Assembly (NCBI GenBank): GCA_039198065.1
Contig: JBCCTU010000004.1
Location: forward strand, 248,001 to 312,000
DNA length: 64,000 nt
Direction: 5' to 3'
From: CALHVX01 sp039198065
Lineage (GTDB): Bacteria; Pseudomonadota; Gammaproteobacteria; Pseudomonadales; Azotimanducaceae
The position numbers were made by a program, and so were the translations under genes. The notes beneath the pieces are model-generated. The model searched no databases. It was given only the letters and a program-made list of their open reading frames with translations, and had not been told where the DNA came from. Of this stretch, positions 16,989-25,927 are shown piece after piece (position 1 is the stretch's first letter; every line of letters starts with the position of its first letter).

Positions 16989-18449
16989 CTAGGCGCGGTT
17001 GCGCAAAAACTCGAACAGCAGGTGTACGGGGCGTCCCGTGGCTCCTTTCGCTGGCCCGCCCTGAAAGGCGCTGCCGGCGACGTCCAGATGCGCCCAGGTC
17101 AGGTCCTCGGTAAAGCGCGACAGAAAACAGGCGGCAGTAACGGAACCGGCTTCGCGGCCACCAACGTTCGCCATATCGGCAAAGTTGCTCTTGAGACTCG
17201 CTTGATACTCGTCCCACAGTGGCATGTGCCAGGCGCGATCCCCCGCGCGCTCGCCCGCCTCGAGGAGTTCCTCGGCAAAGGCGTCGTCGTTGGCGTAGAG
17301 CGCGCTCGCGTGCGAGCCAAGCGCAACGATTGCGGCGCCGGTCAACGTTGCCACGTCGACGACGGCCGTTGGCTTGTAGCGTTTGACATAGCTCAGCGCA
17401 TCGCAAAGCACCAGCCGGCCTTCGGCGTCTGTATTGAGAATCTCAACACTCAGACCCGCGTGGGTCGTTACGATGTCCGCCGGACGCGTGGCTCGGCCGC
17501 TGGGCATGTTTTCCGCAGCAGCGACCACGGTGACCAGGTTGATGGGGAGTTTGGCGTTGATAACGGCCCGGGTCGCGCCAAGAACGGCCGCCGCGCCGCA
17601 CATGTCGAATTTCATTTCGTCCATGGCCGGCGGGGGCTTCAGACTGATGCCACCGGTGTCGAAGGTGATGCCTTTGCCCACAAGCGCGACCGGTGGCTTG
17701 CTGCGCGGCGCGCCGCGGTACTCGATGATGATCATGCGTCCGGGCGTTTCGCTGCCCTTGGAAACGGCCATAAACGCGCCCATGCCGAGTTCCGTCATCC
17801 GCTTTTCGTCGAGCGCGCTGACCTTAACGTTCGTCTGGCCGCGGGCCATGGCGCGTGCCTGCTGCAGCAGGTAGGTTGGATTGGCAACATTAGGTGGCTC
17901 GTTGCCCAGATCACGGGCGAAGTCGAGCCCCGCTTTCAGTGCGTTGGCGTCGCGGAGTGCCTTGCGCACCAGGCTCTCACTGCGGCCGTCGGCGAGCACC
18001 CCGAGGGTTCGTAGTACCTCGGCCGGGGCTTTGGCTTGTGTTTTGTAATGATCGAAGCGGTAGGCCGCGCGGGAAACGGCAAACAGTCCGGCTGTGGTTT
18101 TGCTGTAGCCGTCTGTGTCGATTACTCGGGCCAGACCTAAGCCCCACACGCCGCTGCGAACCGGCAGCCGAGCGAGTGCTGTGGCGGCTGCGTTGCAGGC
18201 TTTGCGATACGCCGCAAGGGTGACCTCCGCGTCGAGTCCGCCGACCACCAGCACGCGCTGCACGGCCGCGCCCTTAGGAAAGGTCAGCAGCAGGGTTTGG
18301 CCGACGGCGTTGTCAAAATCTGTCGCCGCCGCTTTGAAGTACGGGGTCTGCCGTTCGCTGCCTGCGACCTTTCCGGCGGTGGTCAGATCGGTGACCAGCA
18401 CTGGCGTCTTCTGTTCCTGGGGTGCGCCCGACTTGAGACTGTATTTCAC
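16989..18449 (-). CDS. pepA: Leucyl aminopeptidase (M17 family)
   Basis: Hexameric di-metal aminopeptidase removing N-terminal residues from peptides; PepA in E. coli also binds DNA. Signatures include the metal/substrate loop 'GKGITFDTGGISLKP' and the M17 motif NTDAEGRL in 'VEILNTDAEGRLVLCDAL'. The start is GTG 18449 (MKYSLKSGAPQEQ), preceded by AGGAG ten bases upstream; this yields 486 residues, close to the family's ~500. It is divergent from lptF across 262 bases and shares that intergenic region for its promoter. Confidence 0.95.
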   Translation of the reverse strand: MKYSLKSGAPQEQKTPVLVTDLTTAGKVAGSERQTPYFKAAATDFDNAVGQTLLLTFPKGAAVQRVLVVGGLDAEVTLAAYRKACNAAATALARLPVRSGVWGLGLARVIDTDGYSKTTAGLFAVSRAAYRFDHYKTQAKAPAEVLRTLGVLADGRSESLVRKALRDANALKAGLDFARDLGNEPPNVANPTYLLQQARAMARGQTNVKVSALDEKRMTELGMGAFMAVSKGSETPGRMIIIEYRGAPRSKPPVALVGKGITFDTGGISLKPPPAMDEMKFDMCGAAAVLGATRAVINAKLPINLVTVVAAAENMPSGRATRPADIVTTHAGLSVEILNTDAEGRLVLCDALSYVKRYKPTAVVDVATLTGAAIVALGSHASALYANDDAFAEELLEAGERAGDRAWHMPLWDEYQASLKSNFADMANVGGREAGSVTAACFLSRFTEDLTWAHLDVAGSAFQGGPAKGATGRPVHLLFEFLRNRA

Positions 18450-18711
18450 GCGCCGCTTACTCCTGCCTATGATCGTGAGCTGATGGTTATCGATCTGTGT
18501 CCCGGGCCGCTGGGTCCTCAGCAACCGGGGGTGTTCCGATGGAGATCCAATGGCGTTCCTCAAGCCTCGGATCGCGACCGAAACGGGGCGCTGGGGTGGT
18601 TACCGAACGCCTCGGTGTGATGCGCTAGTCTAATGCACTGTTGCCCAGGGTGCCTCTGGGAATGAGGTGGCTGAGCTGGCAGAGCTGGCCAAGAGAAGGA
18701 GTCCTTGCCCC

Positions 18712-19785
18712 GTGAGCGTCGCGGCCCGATACCTGAATCGCGAGTTGGCGGCAGTGTTTGCCGTCGTGCTCGTCGTACTGCTGGTGATGTCGCTCGGCGG
18801 GCGTTTCATCGGTTACCTACAGGACGCGGCAGCGGGCAAGTTCAACGCCGGTAATCTGGTCGTGCTGATTGGTTTGCGGCTTCCGGAGTTTGCTCAGCTG
18901 CTGCTTCCGATCTCGCTCTTCCTCGCGGTCGTGCTGACGCTTTCGCGCAGCTACGCCGAACAAGAGATGACCGTGCTCTTGAGCGGCGGACTCGGTGTAC
19001 AGCGGCTCGTCCTCTGGCTGCTGCCGGGGATCCTGGTGATCGCGGCCCTGGTGGCCTGGTGTGCGCTGGATCTGGCGCCCCGAGGTCAACGGGCGAGCTA
19101 TGAATTGCTGCAAGCAGAGCGCGCCGACCGAGACATCGCCAACCTTCGGCCAGGTGTGTTCCACGTGTATTCGAAGGGCGACCGGGTGTCCTATGCCGAC
19201 GGCCTTGACGACGTGTCCCGGGAACTTGAAGGGGTGTTCCTGAGCGAGCGTACAAGCGATCGGGCGGCGATCGTGGTCCGCGCGGAAGAGGGTCGCCAGT
19301 ACGTCGACAGCCAAACCGGCAGCCGTTTTCTCCTGCTCACCCGGGGCACGCGCTACGAGGGAGAAATCGGCAAGGGCTCCTATCGCGTCGTTGGTTTCGA
19401 ACGCATGGGGCAACGTATCGAAGTGGCGGCGCGCCAGTCGGCAGAGCTGCGAGCGACACAACAACCCACTGCTGCGCTGCTCGCAGATACCGCTCCGGCG
19501 GCGCGAGCAGAGCTTGGTTACCGACTGTCGCTACCGCTATTGACGCTCAATGCGGGTCTGCTCGCCATCGCCTTGGCCCCCGTGCGGCCACGGCAGGGAC
19601 GTTTCGCGCGGTTGCCCGTGGCGTTGTTCGTGTTTCTGTCGTACTACCTTTTGCTGGTGTTACAGAAAGATCTGACCGCCTCGGAACGGGTGCCGGCAAC
19701 CTTCTCCTACTGGCCGCTGCACGCCGGTTTTTTCGGCCTGGCCCTGTATGGCCTAGCCCGCATCGGGAGGCCCCGGCGTGGCTAA
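18712..19785 (+). CDS. lptF: LPS export ABC transporter permease LptF
   Basis: Inner-membrane subunit of the LptB2FG complex that extracts lipopolysaccharide from the membrane and feeds the periplasmic bridge. Hydrophobic helices occupy the first ~110 residues and the last ~90, with a periplasmic beta-jellyroll domain between (VFHVYSKGDRVSYADG). 'SRSYAEQEMTVLLSGG' is the coupling-helix region typical of YjgP/YjgQ proteins. GTG 18712 is chosen because AAGGAG lies ten bases upstream. Length 357 residues. It overlaps lptG by eight bases, as usual. Confidence 0.93.
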   Translation: MSVAARYLNRELAAVFAVVLVVLLVMSLGGRFIGYLQDAAAGKFNAGNLVVLIGLRLPEFAQLLLPISLFLAVVLTLSRSYAEQEMTVLLSGGLGVQRLVLWLLPGILVIAALVAWCALDLAPRGQRASYELLQAERADRDIANLRPGVFHVYSKGDRVSYADGLDDVSRELEGVFLSERTSDRAAIVVRAEEGRQYVDSQTGSRFLLLTRGTRYEGEIGKGSYRVVGFERMGQRIEVAARQSAELRATQQPTAALLADTAPAARAELGYRLSLPLLTLNAGLLAIALAPVRPRQGRFARLPVALFVFLSYYLLLVLQKDLTASERVPATFSYWPLHAGFFGLALYGLARIGRPRRG

Positions 19786-20869
19786 GCTCTTTGGCCTTGC
19801 CGACCGGTACATCGCAACGCGGATCATCGGTGCCGTGATCGTCATATTGCTGGCGTTTACCGGGCTGCTGGTGCTGTTCGCGTTGCTGGAAGAGTTCGAG
19901 GACCGCAGCGGCACCTACGGCTACTGGCAGGCTTCGCTCTATGTTCTGTACACGCTTCCGAGACAGGTCTACACCGTTTTGCCTTACGCGGTTTTCCTCG
20001 GATCCCTCGTTGGGCTCGGGAACCTAGCCTCCAGCGGACAGCTCACCGCCTTTCGCGCCGCTGGCATGAATCCCGGCCGGCTGTTTCGCGGCGTGTTCGC
20101 TGCCGTTGCGCTGTTCACCGCGTTCGGCCTTCTCCTTGGCGAGCGCGTCGCGCCGGATGGCGAAGCGCGCGCAACGCTTGCGAAAACTCAGGCGCGGCAG
20201 GGCAGCCTTGATGTGGTGTTGCGACGCGGCTACTGGTACCGCGAAGACGAGCTGTTCATGAGCGTTGATGGCCTCAGCCGGGACGGCGAACTGCGGGGCG
20301 TGCGGCAGTTCTGGTTCGATGGCAATAACCGCTTACTTCGTTCCCGCTATGCCAACAGTGCGAGTTACCGCCCGGCGGCCTCGGGACGACCGGGAAGCTG
20401 GGAACTGCGCGGCGTCGTGGAATCGCTCATCGACGACGGGCGAATCGAGACCCAACGGCACGAGCGGCTGGACTGGCCCGGGTCGGTTACTCCGGAATTG
20501 CTCAGCAGCAGCGTGCTGCTCGAGCCCGGCAAGCTGTCGATCTCGGCGCTGGCACTGCAGGTCGACTACATGCGCCGCGAGGGATTAGAACCGGGCGTGT
20601 ACCAGATCGAGTTCTGGAGCAAGCTGCTGCAACCGCTGTCGGTGCTGGCGTTGTCGCTGTTGGCGCTGGGGTTCGTGCTGGGACCGCTTCGACAAGTGAG
20701 TCTTGGAACGCGCCTCGCGACCGGGATCTTCACCGGTCTCGGATTTAAATACCTGCAGGACCTGTTCGCGCCGATGACGCAGGTCTACGGCTTGCCGGCA
20801 CCGATTGCCGTGCTGATACCGATTGCGCTCTGCGCATTGGCGGCGGTGACGGCAATCCGCCGAGCCTGA
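19778..20869 (+). CDS. lptG: LPS export ABC transporter permease LptG
   Basis: Partner of LptF in the LPS extractor. 'LADRYIATRIIGAVIVILLAF' starts the first membrane helix. 'LGNLASSGQLTAFRAAGMNP' is the coupling region. The central jellyroll domain follows, and the C-terminal helices include 'LGTRLATGIFTGLGFKYLQDLFAP', a strongly conserved LptG segment. GTG start inside the last codons of lptF gives translational coupling. Length 363 residues. No rho-independent terminator is obvious before the convergent RDD gene. Confidence 0.93.
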   Translation: MAKLFGLADRYIATRIIGAVIVILLAFTGLLVLFALLEEFEDRSGTYGYWQASLYVLYTLPRQVYTVLPYAVFLGSLVGLGNLASSGQLTAFRAAGMNPGRLFRGVFAAVALFTAFGLLLGERVAPDGEARATLAKTQARQGSLDVVLRRGYWYREDELFMSVDGLSRDGELRGVRQFWFDGNNRLLRSRYANSASYRPAASGRPGSWELRGVVESLIDDGRIETQRHERLDWPGSVTPELLSSSVLLEPGKLSISALALQVDYMRREGLEPGVYQIEFWSKLLQPLSVLALSLLALGFVLGPLRQVSLGTRLATGIFTGLGFKYLQDLFAPMTQVYGLPAPIAVLIPIALCALAAVTAIRRA

Positions 20870-20890
20870 TGGCGATGCGTCACCCAGCGT

Positions 20891-21373
20891 TCAGGTGCTC
20901 CACCAGGTGCCGCCGAGCTGTGGGTCATATTCAATCCGGCTTCCTGACAGCAGATCCGCCCAGCTGCGATTCTGCCGGTCGATGAGAATCCACAGGTAGC
21001 CGAGACCGAAGCAGGCTAACCCGAGGGTTCCACCCAGCAGTCGCAGCGCCGCCTGCGCGAAGCGCAGCGGTACGGGTTCGACGCGCAGGCGCCAGGCCAG
21101 CATACCCAGCGTTTGCCCGCGGTAGACCCAGGACAGGCCGAAGTAGGCAAACAGTTCCAGGAACAGCAGCGTTTGGTAGGGCGCCCCGCCAATCGCCCGG
21201 CCATTGGCGAGTACCAGAACGAACGACGTCAGCAACCAGATGCCGGCGACCGGTAGGAAGTCGTACAGCATTGACGCCAGCACCCGCAGCAGCGGCGCGG
21301 GCCGTCGAGCCAGCAGTTCGTGGCTCGACGGTTCGTCACCGGGTGGCGGGGTTTCGCTAGCGGCAGGCTTCAA
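20891..21373 (-). CDS. RDD family membrane protein
   Basis: Short integral membrane protein with three to four hydrophobic segments. The family's eponymous Arg-Asp-Asp region is represented by 'LASMLYDFLPVAGIW' in helix 1. 'WVYRGQTLGMLAWRLRVEP' is a common RDD motif between helices 2 and 3, and 'NRSWADLLSGSRI' closes the domain. RDD proteins are mostly uncharacterised; some act in ion transport. Length 160 residues. It follows the thiolase gene on the same strand by 21 bases. Confidence 0.82.
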   Translation of the reverse strand: MKPAASETPPPGDEPSSHELLARRPAPLLRVLASMLYDFLPVAGIWLLTSFVLVLANGRAIGGAPYQTLLFLELFAYFGLSWVYRGQTLGMLAWRLRVEPVPLRFAQAALRLLGGTLGLACFGLGYLWILIDRQNRSWADLLSGSRIEYDPQLGGTWWST

Positions 21374-21394
21374 AGACGACGGTGTCCGGCAGGA

Positions 21395-22864
21395 TCAAAA
21401 GGCTGCGGCACCATCCTTAATGTGAACGTCGCGACCGCAGAATTCGTTGGCAATCATGGCGTTCAGGGTGTCAGTGTCGCGGCAATTGGCCCAGCAGCGC
21501 TCACCGCCGGGTAGCCGTGCGGCGACGTGCGCGATTTCGGGACCCTTGGCGCCGTACATGACTGCGTAGCCTTCGACTGTCGCGGTACCGGAGGCATCCT
21601 TGACGACGTCGCGCTTCAACTCTGCGTCGACTTGCGCCTGCAGGTCTTCGTGCTGAAACGGGTGTGCTGGCGGTGTGGCGCTGTAAACGCCAAAGGCGTG
21701 TTTGGTCAAGTACCCACCGTTTGCGGTAACCAGCGCCTTGGCATCGGCATCCTCGCGTAGCAGCTCGACGGTACGAGCGATGGAATGCATGACGTAGTTG
21801 TTCAGCGGCCCACCGGCGAAGGTCAAGCCACCGGTCACCGTTAACGGACGCTCGAGGCTTAAGCCCAGCTCCCGCGCCGCCACCTGAACCGCAACCGGGA
21901 AGCAGCTGTAGACGTCGATGTGTTTCAGATCATCGGCGGTGACGCCCGCAAGCTCCAGCACGCGACGCCCGGCAAAGCGGATCGCCGGCGATTCGAACAG
22001 CGTGTCTCGATGGGAGACGTAGAGATGATCGGTGGCGTCGGTACCCGCGTGGGGGTACACCCATTTTGATTCGGGAATGCCGAGCGCGCGCGCCTTGTCC
22101 GTCGAACAGACAATCAGCGCTGCGGCCTGATCGACGTTGTTGTTCGAGTTCATGAACTTTGGGTAGGGAAAAGAGACGGGTCGGTTGCTGGCACTGGGTG
22201 TGGCGATCTCTTCGGCGCTCACCGGCGAGCGGATCCAAGCGTGCGGGTTGTCTGCCGCGACCGCGCTGAACCCGGCCCACAGCCGAGCGATATGGGCCTG
22301 ATGCTCCTCGACGCCGTGTCCCAACGCGTGTCGCAGTGCCGTTTCAAACATCGGGTAGAACTGAATGGGCGCTCGAATGCCGGCTGCCGCTTCGACCTCG
22401 TGGTTCATCGGCTTGTCGTCACCGAGCAGCCGATCCGGGGTGCCCGGCAGCTTCATCCATTCTTTGCGCGTGCCCGCTCGGCGCGCTTTCGCCTGGGTGT
22501 TTCCACACTCGGCGCCGGTGATGAGAATGACGTCATGGGCACCGCTCTGAATGTCGAGACAGCTCAGATTGGTGGTGGTCTGCACATAGTTGCCACCGTA
22601 AGGCGACAGCGCCGTTTCCACCGAACCGAGCCCCAGCGCATCGGCCACGTAGCGCGCCGGATTCTTGTAGGGCCAGATCCCGCGAATGACACGAACGCTG
22701 CCGGCGGCGTCGAGCACCCCGGGGTTGCCGCAGTCCTCAGCGGCAGCCCGCAGGGCGTCGATCATCAGGTCGGCGGGTTCTTTACCCTCGGTGTATTCCT
22801 GGATGCGCTGCTCGAGCTGAGCGACACCGACGATGACGGGGGTTACGGCAGACCCTGGCATCAA
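21395..22864 (-). CDS. Thiolase-like acetyl-CoA acetyltransferase (SCP2-type)
   Basis: Thiolase-fold enzyme. The N-terminal half runs from 'TPVIVGVAQLEQR', and a nucleophile-type Cys occurs in 'VYSCFPVAVQ'. The glycine-rich 'VTGGLTFAGGPLNNYVMHSI' is typical of SCP2/acetyl-CoA acetyltransferase-like proteins rather than FadA, and the canonical FadA C-terminal signature is not seen. Length 489 residues. ATG 22864 overlaps the upstream FadJ-type stop (ATGA), so the two are coupled. Together they would supply hydration, oxidation and thiolysis of acyl-CoA. Substrate range is unknown. Confidence 0.85.
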   Translation of the reverse strand: MMPGSAVTPVIVGVAQLEQRIQEYTEGKEPADLMIDALRAAAEDCGNPGVLDAAGSVRVIRGIWPYKNPARYVADALGLGSVETALSPYGGNYVQTTTNLSCLDIQSGAHDVILITGAECGNTQAKARRAGTRKEWMKLPGTPDRLLGDDKPMNHEVEAAAGIRAPIQFYPMFETALRHALGHGVEEHQAHIARLWAGFSAVAADNPHAWIRSPVSAEEIATPSASNRPVSFPYPKFMNSNNNVDQAAALIVCSTDKARALGIPESKWVYPHAGTDATDHLYVSHRDTLFESPAIRFAGRRVLELAGVTADDLKHIDVYSCFPVAVQVAARELGLSLERPLTVTGGLTFAGGPLNNYVMHSIARTVELLREDADAKALVTANGGYLTKHAFGVYSATPPAHPFQHEDLQAQVDAELKRDVVKDASGTATVEGYAVMYGAKGPEIAHVAARLPGGERCWANCRDTDTLNAMIANEFCGRDVHIKDGAAAF

Positions 22865-24975
22865 CCTTTGCCTCCGATGCTGGCGAGCGCCTTACCTTCA
22901 GCAACCAACGTCTCGAGCAGCGGCGCCGGCTCCCAGGCGGGACCGCCGTACACCTCGCCGAAGCGCTTGATCTCCGCCAGCACCGTGTCCAGACCCTGCT
23001 GTTCGGCCCAGAACATTGGGCCGCCGGTGACTTCCGGGAAGCCGTAGCCGTTGAGGTAGACGATATCGATGTCGCTGGCGCGCAGGGCAATACCCTCATC
23101 GAGGATTTTCAGGCCCTCGTTGACCAGCGGATACAGACAGCGCTTGAGCACTTCGTCGTCGCTGATGTCCTGGCGTTCGATGCCGAGCTCTTTGCTGGTT
23201 TCCTCAACAAGTGCGACGACCTCCGGGTCGGGTTGGCCGGCACGGCTGCCTTCGGGATAGATGTAGAAGCCTCGCGAGGTCTTCTGCCCGAAGCGCTCCA
23301 TTTCACACAGCTTGTCGGCGACGCGCGCCGTGATCGGAACGTCTTCCGGCGCAACGTTCGCGAGCTTGCGAGCGCGCCATCCGAGGTCCAGACCGACAAG
23401 GTCGTTCATCTGGAACGGACCCATGGGCATACCGAAGGTGTTCATGACCGAGTCCACCTGATAGGGCGTCGCGCCCTGGAGGATGATCTCGCCGGCTTGC
23501 CGGGTGTATTGACCGAGCATTCGGTTGCCAATGAATCCCGGCGCGTTACCGGACAGCACGGGCACTTTGCGCAGCCGCTTACCGAGTTTCATGGCGGTAG
23601 CGATGACGTCCTTAGCCGTTTTATCGCCGCGAACAACTTCCAGCAGCCGCATGACGTTGGCGGGGCTGAAGAAGTGCAGGCCAATGACATCCTGTGGGCG
23701 CTTCGTCGCGCTGGCGATGGCGTCGACGTCCAAGGCTGACGTGTTGCTGGCGAGGATCGCGCCGGGCTTAGCGACGGAGTCCATCTTGACGAAGGTTTCT
23801 TTCTTGACGTCCAGGTTTTCGTAGACGGCTTCGATGATGAGGTCAGCGGTGCCGAGGTCACCGTATTCAAGTGTGCCCGTCAGCAGGCCCATGCGCTCGT
23901 TGACCTGGGCTTCCGTCATGCGCCCACGGCTGACCTGGATGTCGTAGTTCTTCTTGATCACCCCGAGGCCTCGATCGAGCGCCTCCTGGTTCATTTCCAG
24001 CACGGTCACCGGAATGCCGACGTTGACGAAGCTCATGGCGATGCCGCCACCCATGGTGCCGCAGCCGATCACGGCGGCCGTCTTTACGTCGCGGATCGGC
24101 GTGTCCTTGGGCACGTCCGGCACCTTCGTGACCTCTCGTTCGGAGAAGAACACGTGGATGAGAGCCTGGCGCTGCGGGTGCATCAAGCACTGCGCGAAGC
24201 GTTCCTGTTCGACGGCCATGCCGGCATCGAAGTCGCTATCGTTAACGGCAGCTTCAACACACTGAATGATCATCTCGGGGGCGAAACGACCGCGCATTTT
24301 CCGCGCCGCCAGCTTGCGCGCGTTGTCGAAGATCTCACTGTTACCGCGGTCGGCCTCGATCAGTTTCGTTTCGTTACGGATCTTGCGAGTCGGTGAACCG
24401 TTGGCGATGAGTTCGTCAGCGAAGGCGAAGGCACCGTCGAGCAAATCGCCGTCGATGACTTTGTCAACGATGCCGAGTTCCGTCGCCTGGGGCGCTGGGA
24501 TGGGATCGCCGGTAAGAATGAAATTGAGCGCCTTCTCGGCACCGATCAGTCTCGGCAACCGTTGCGTGCCACCGGCACCCGGAAGCAGCCCGAGCTTCAC
24601 TTCCGGCAGCCCAACGGGTGCGGTTGGGCTGGCGACACGGTAGTCGCAGCACAGGGCTACTTCGAGGCCACCACCGAAGGCGGTGCCGTTGAGTGCCGCT
24701 ACGATCGGCTTTTCGCTGCCCTCCATGAGCTTCAGGCACTCGTGCAGACTCGGGCCTTCAGCGGCGCCGCCGAACTCTGAAATGTCGGCTCCGGCAATGA
24801 ACGCGCGGCCCGCACCGGTGAGAACGATGGCCTTGATGGCATCGTCGGCGAGGGCCTGCTTGATGCCCGCATCGAGCCCGGCGCGAACACCGCTCGACAG
24901 CGGGTTAACTGGCGGATTGTCCACGGTCATCAGGGCAATGTGACCACGGGCTTCGTAGTGAACGGTACCTTTCAT
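22861..24975 (-). CDS. Multifunctional enoyl-CoA hydratase / 3-hydroxyacyl-CoA dehydrogenase (FadJ/FadB-like)
   Basis: Two enzymes in one chain. Residues ~1-190 are a crotonase domain with the oxyanion-hole regions 'AFIAGADISEFGG' and 'FGGGLEVALCCDYR'. From ~residue 300 there is an NAD-binding domain with 'AVIGCGTMGGGIAMSFV'. The dehydrogenase continues with 'ASNTSALDVDAIAS' and 'GLHFFSPANVMRLLEVV', with a C-terminal domain after 'GNAPGFIGNRM'. It performs the hydration and oxidation steps of beta-oxidation. Length 704 residues is close to FadJ. The coupled downstream thiolase completes the cycle. Its start faces the arginine-rich protein gene across 193 bases. Confidence 0.93.
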   Translation of the reverse strand: MKGTVHYEARGHIALMTVDNPPVNPLSSGVRAGLDAGIKQALADDAIKAIVLTGAGRAFIAGADISEFGGAAEGPSLHECLKLMEGSEKPIVAALNGTAFGGGLEVALCCDYRVASPTAPVGLPEVKLGLLPGAGGTQRLPRLIGAEKALNFILTGDPIPAPQATELGIVDKVIDGDLLDGAFAFADELIANGSPTRKIRNETKLIEADRGNSEIFDNARKLAARKMRGRFAPEMIIQCVEAAVNDSDFDAGMAVEQERFAQCLMHPQRQALIHVFFSEREVTKVPDVPKDTPIRDVKTAAVIGCGTMGGGIAMSFVNVGIPVTVLEMNQEALDRGLGVIKKNYDIQVSRGRMTEAQVNERMGLLTGTLEYGDLGTADLIIEAVYENLDVKKETFVKMDSVAKPGAILASNTSALDVDAIASATKRPQDVIGLHFFSPANVMRLLEVVRGDKTAKDVIATAMKLGKRLRKVPVLSGNAPGFIGNRMLGQYTRQAGEIILQGATPYQVDSVMNTFGMPMGPFQMNDLVGLDLGWRARKLANVAPEDVPITARVADKLCEMERFGQKTSRGFYIYPEGSRAGQPDPEVVALVEETSKELGIERQDISDDEVLKRCLYPLVNEGLKILDEGIALRASDIDIVYLNGYGFPEVTGGPMFWAEQQGLDTVLAEIKRFGEVYGGPAWEPAPLLETLVAEGKALASIGGKG

Positions 24976-25037
24976 CAGGGGCTCCCCATAAATTCAGGGG
25001 GCGAAGTATCAACGCTTTGCCGACGATCGCCAAATCC

Positions 25038-25103
25038 GTTCAGCGCTCCGTCAGCTTCAGTTCAGCCCCGAGACAGGCGGGGTTCAGGGGCAGTTCAATG
25101 GCC
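25038..25103 (+). promoter_or_regulatory. Six phased 11-bp direct repeats, candidate OmpR/PhoB-type regulator binding array
   Basis: Units begin at 25038, 25049, 25060, 25071, 25082 and 25093, exactly 11 bases apart. The first six bases of each are GTTCAG, CGTCAG, GTTCAG, AGACAG, GTTCAG and GTTCAA. Direct repeats phased at 11 bp on one face of the helix are how PhoB/OmpR-family regulators bind; the E. coli CreB tag (TTCAC-N6-TTCAC) has the same period. The array ends 65 bases before the ATG at 25169, where an activator would sit over or beside the -35 region. The adjacent two-component system is the obvious candidate regulator, by inference. Confidence 0.6.
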
Positions 25104-25168
25104 CGGACCTAGGGTAGGTACGAGGCTGGTGAAACACGTTGTTGGCCAGCGAACAGGAGAATCTGCCT

Positions 25169-25927
25169 ATGAGCACTAGCAAACCCAAACGACGCAAAGG
25201 CCTCGGTCTGGCGGCAGCAGCGCTGCTCGCAGTCGGGGTTGGTTCCGCGCAGGCTGATCCGCGGCTGGGACCACCCGTCTTCGGCAAAGTCGCGGGCACG
25301 GTCGTACCGGTTAATCATCGGCACGTCCGCGATCCGAGCTGGGCTTTAGGCTTTGACAGCGTTGTGGGGCCGTTCTGGGGTGTGTACTTCGGCAGCTTTC
25401 ATCGACCGCTTTCGTTCGATGATTGGTGCTACCTCGAAGAGCGTCACCGACGCTACACCCGGGGCTTCAACCGGTTGTCACCGCGGCAACGCGCGCGCCT
25501 TGCACATCGCCACTACCGTCGTTACCTCAATGATTTTCAGCGCTTTCGCGCCTTTGAGCGACGCTATTACGGCCAGCTGCGCTATCCGCATCGCGCCTAT
25601 CGCGGTCAACGCGACCTGTTGGCCGAGCATCGCGCGCGCCGCTTCAACGACCGCTTTGATCGCCGCGTGGAGCGCCGCGTAGAACGCCAGCTCGCACGCG
25701 AACGCGCCCGTCGTGCCGAACGACGCGCTGATCGCAGGGAGCGACGTGCCATTCGTCAGGAGCAGCGGATCGAGCGGGAGGTCGATCGACGTGTTGAGCG
25801 GCGGCTCGCGCGCAACGACCGCGCCGAGCGTCGTGATCGGCGCCTAGACCGAAGAACGGATCGACAAATGGACCGAAGAACGGACCGCCGAACCGATCGT
25901 CGTCAGGACCGGCGCCGCGACGGCTGA
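25169..25927 (+). CDS. Secreted arginine-rich protein of unknown function
   Basis: A basic start (MSTSKPKRRKGLGLAAAAL), a hydrophobic core and 'GSAQADP' form a Sec signal peptide with cleavage after Ala. Residues ~30-145 contain aromatic segments such as 'SWALGFDSVVGPFWGVYFGS'. The last 106 residues contain 45 Arg and 25 Asp/Glu and no Lys, in short repeats such as DRRTDRR, predicting a long charged helix. ATG 25169 follows AGGAGA at 25155-25160. Six 11-bp repeats lie upstream, and the 3' end overlaps the convergent histidine kinase gene by 25 bases. I recognise no family. Confidence 0.75.
   Translation: MSTSKPKRRKGLGLAAAALLAVGVGSAQADPRLGPPVFGKVAGTVVPVNHRHVRDPSWALGFDSVVGPFWGVYFGSFHRPLSFDDWCYLEERHRRYTRGFNRLSPRQRARLAHRHYRRYLNDFQRFRAFERRYYGQLRYPHRAYRGQRDLLAEHRARRFNDRFDRRVERRVERQLARERARRAERRADRRERRAIRQEQRIEREVDRRVERRLARNDRAERRDRRLDRRTDRQMDRRTDRRTDRRQDRRRDG

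Noticed and set aside
25060..25087. Rho-independent terminator at CCCCG...CGGGG upstream of the Arg-rich gene.
   Set aside because: The stem is only five bases, has no T tract, and the sequence is better explained by the phased direct repeats.
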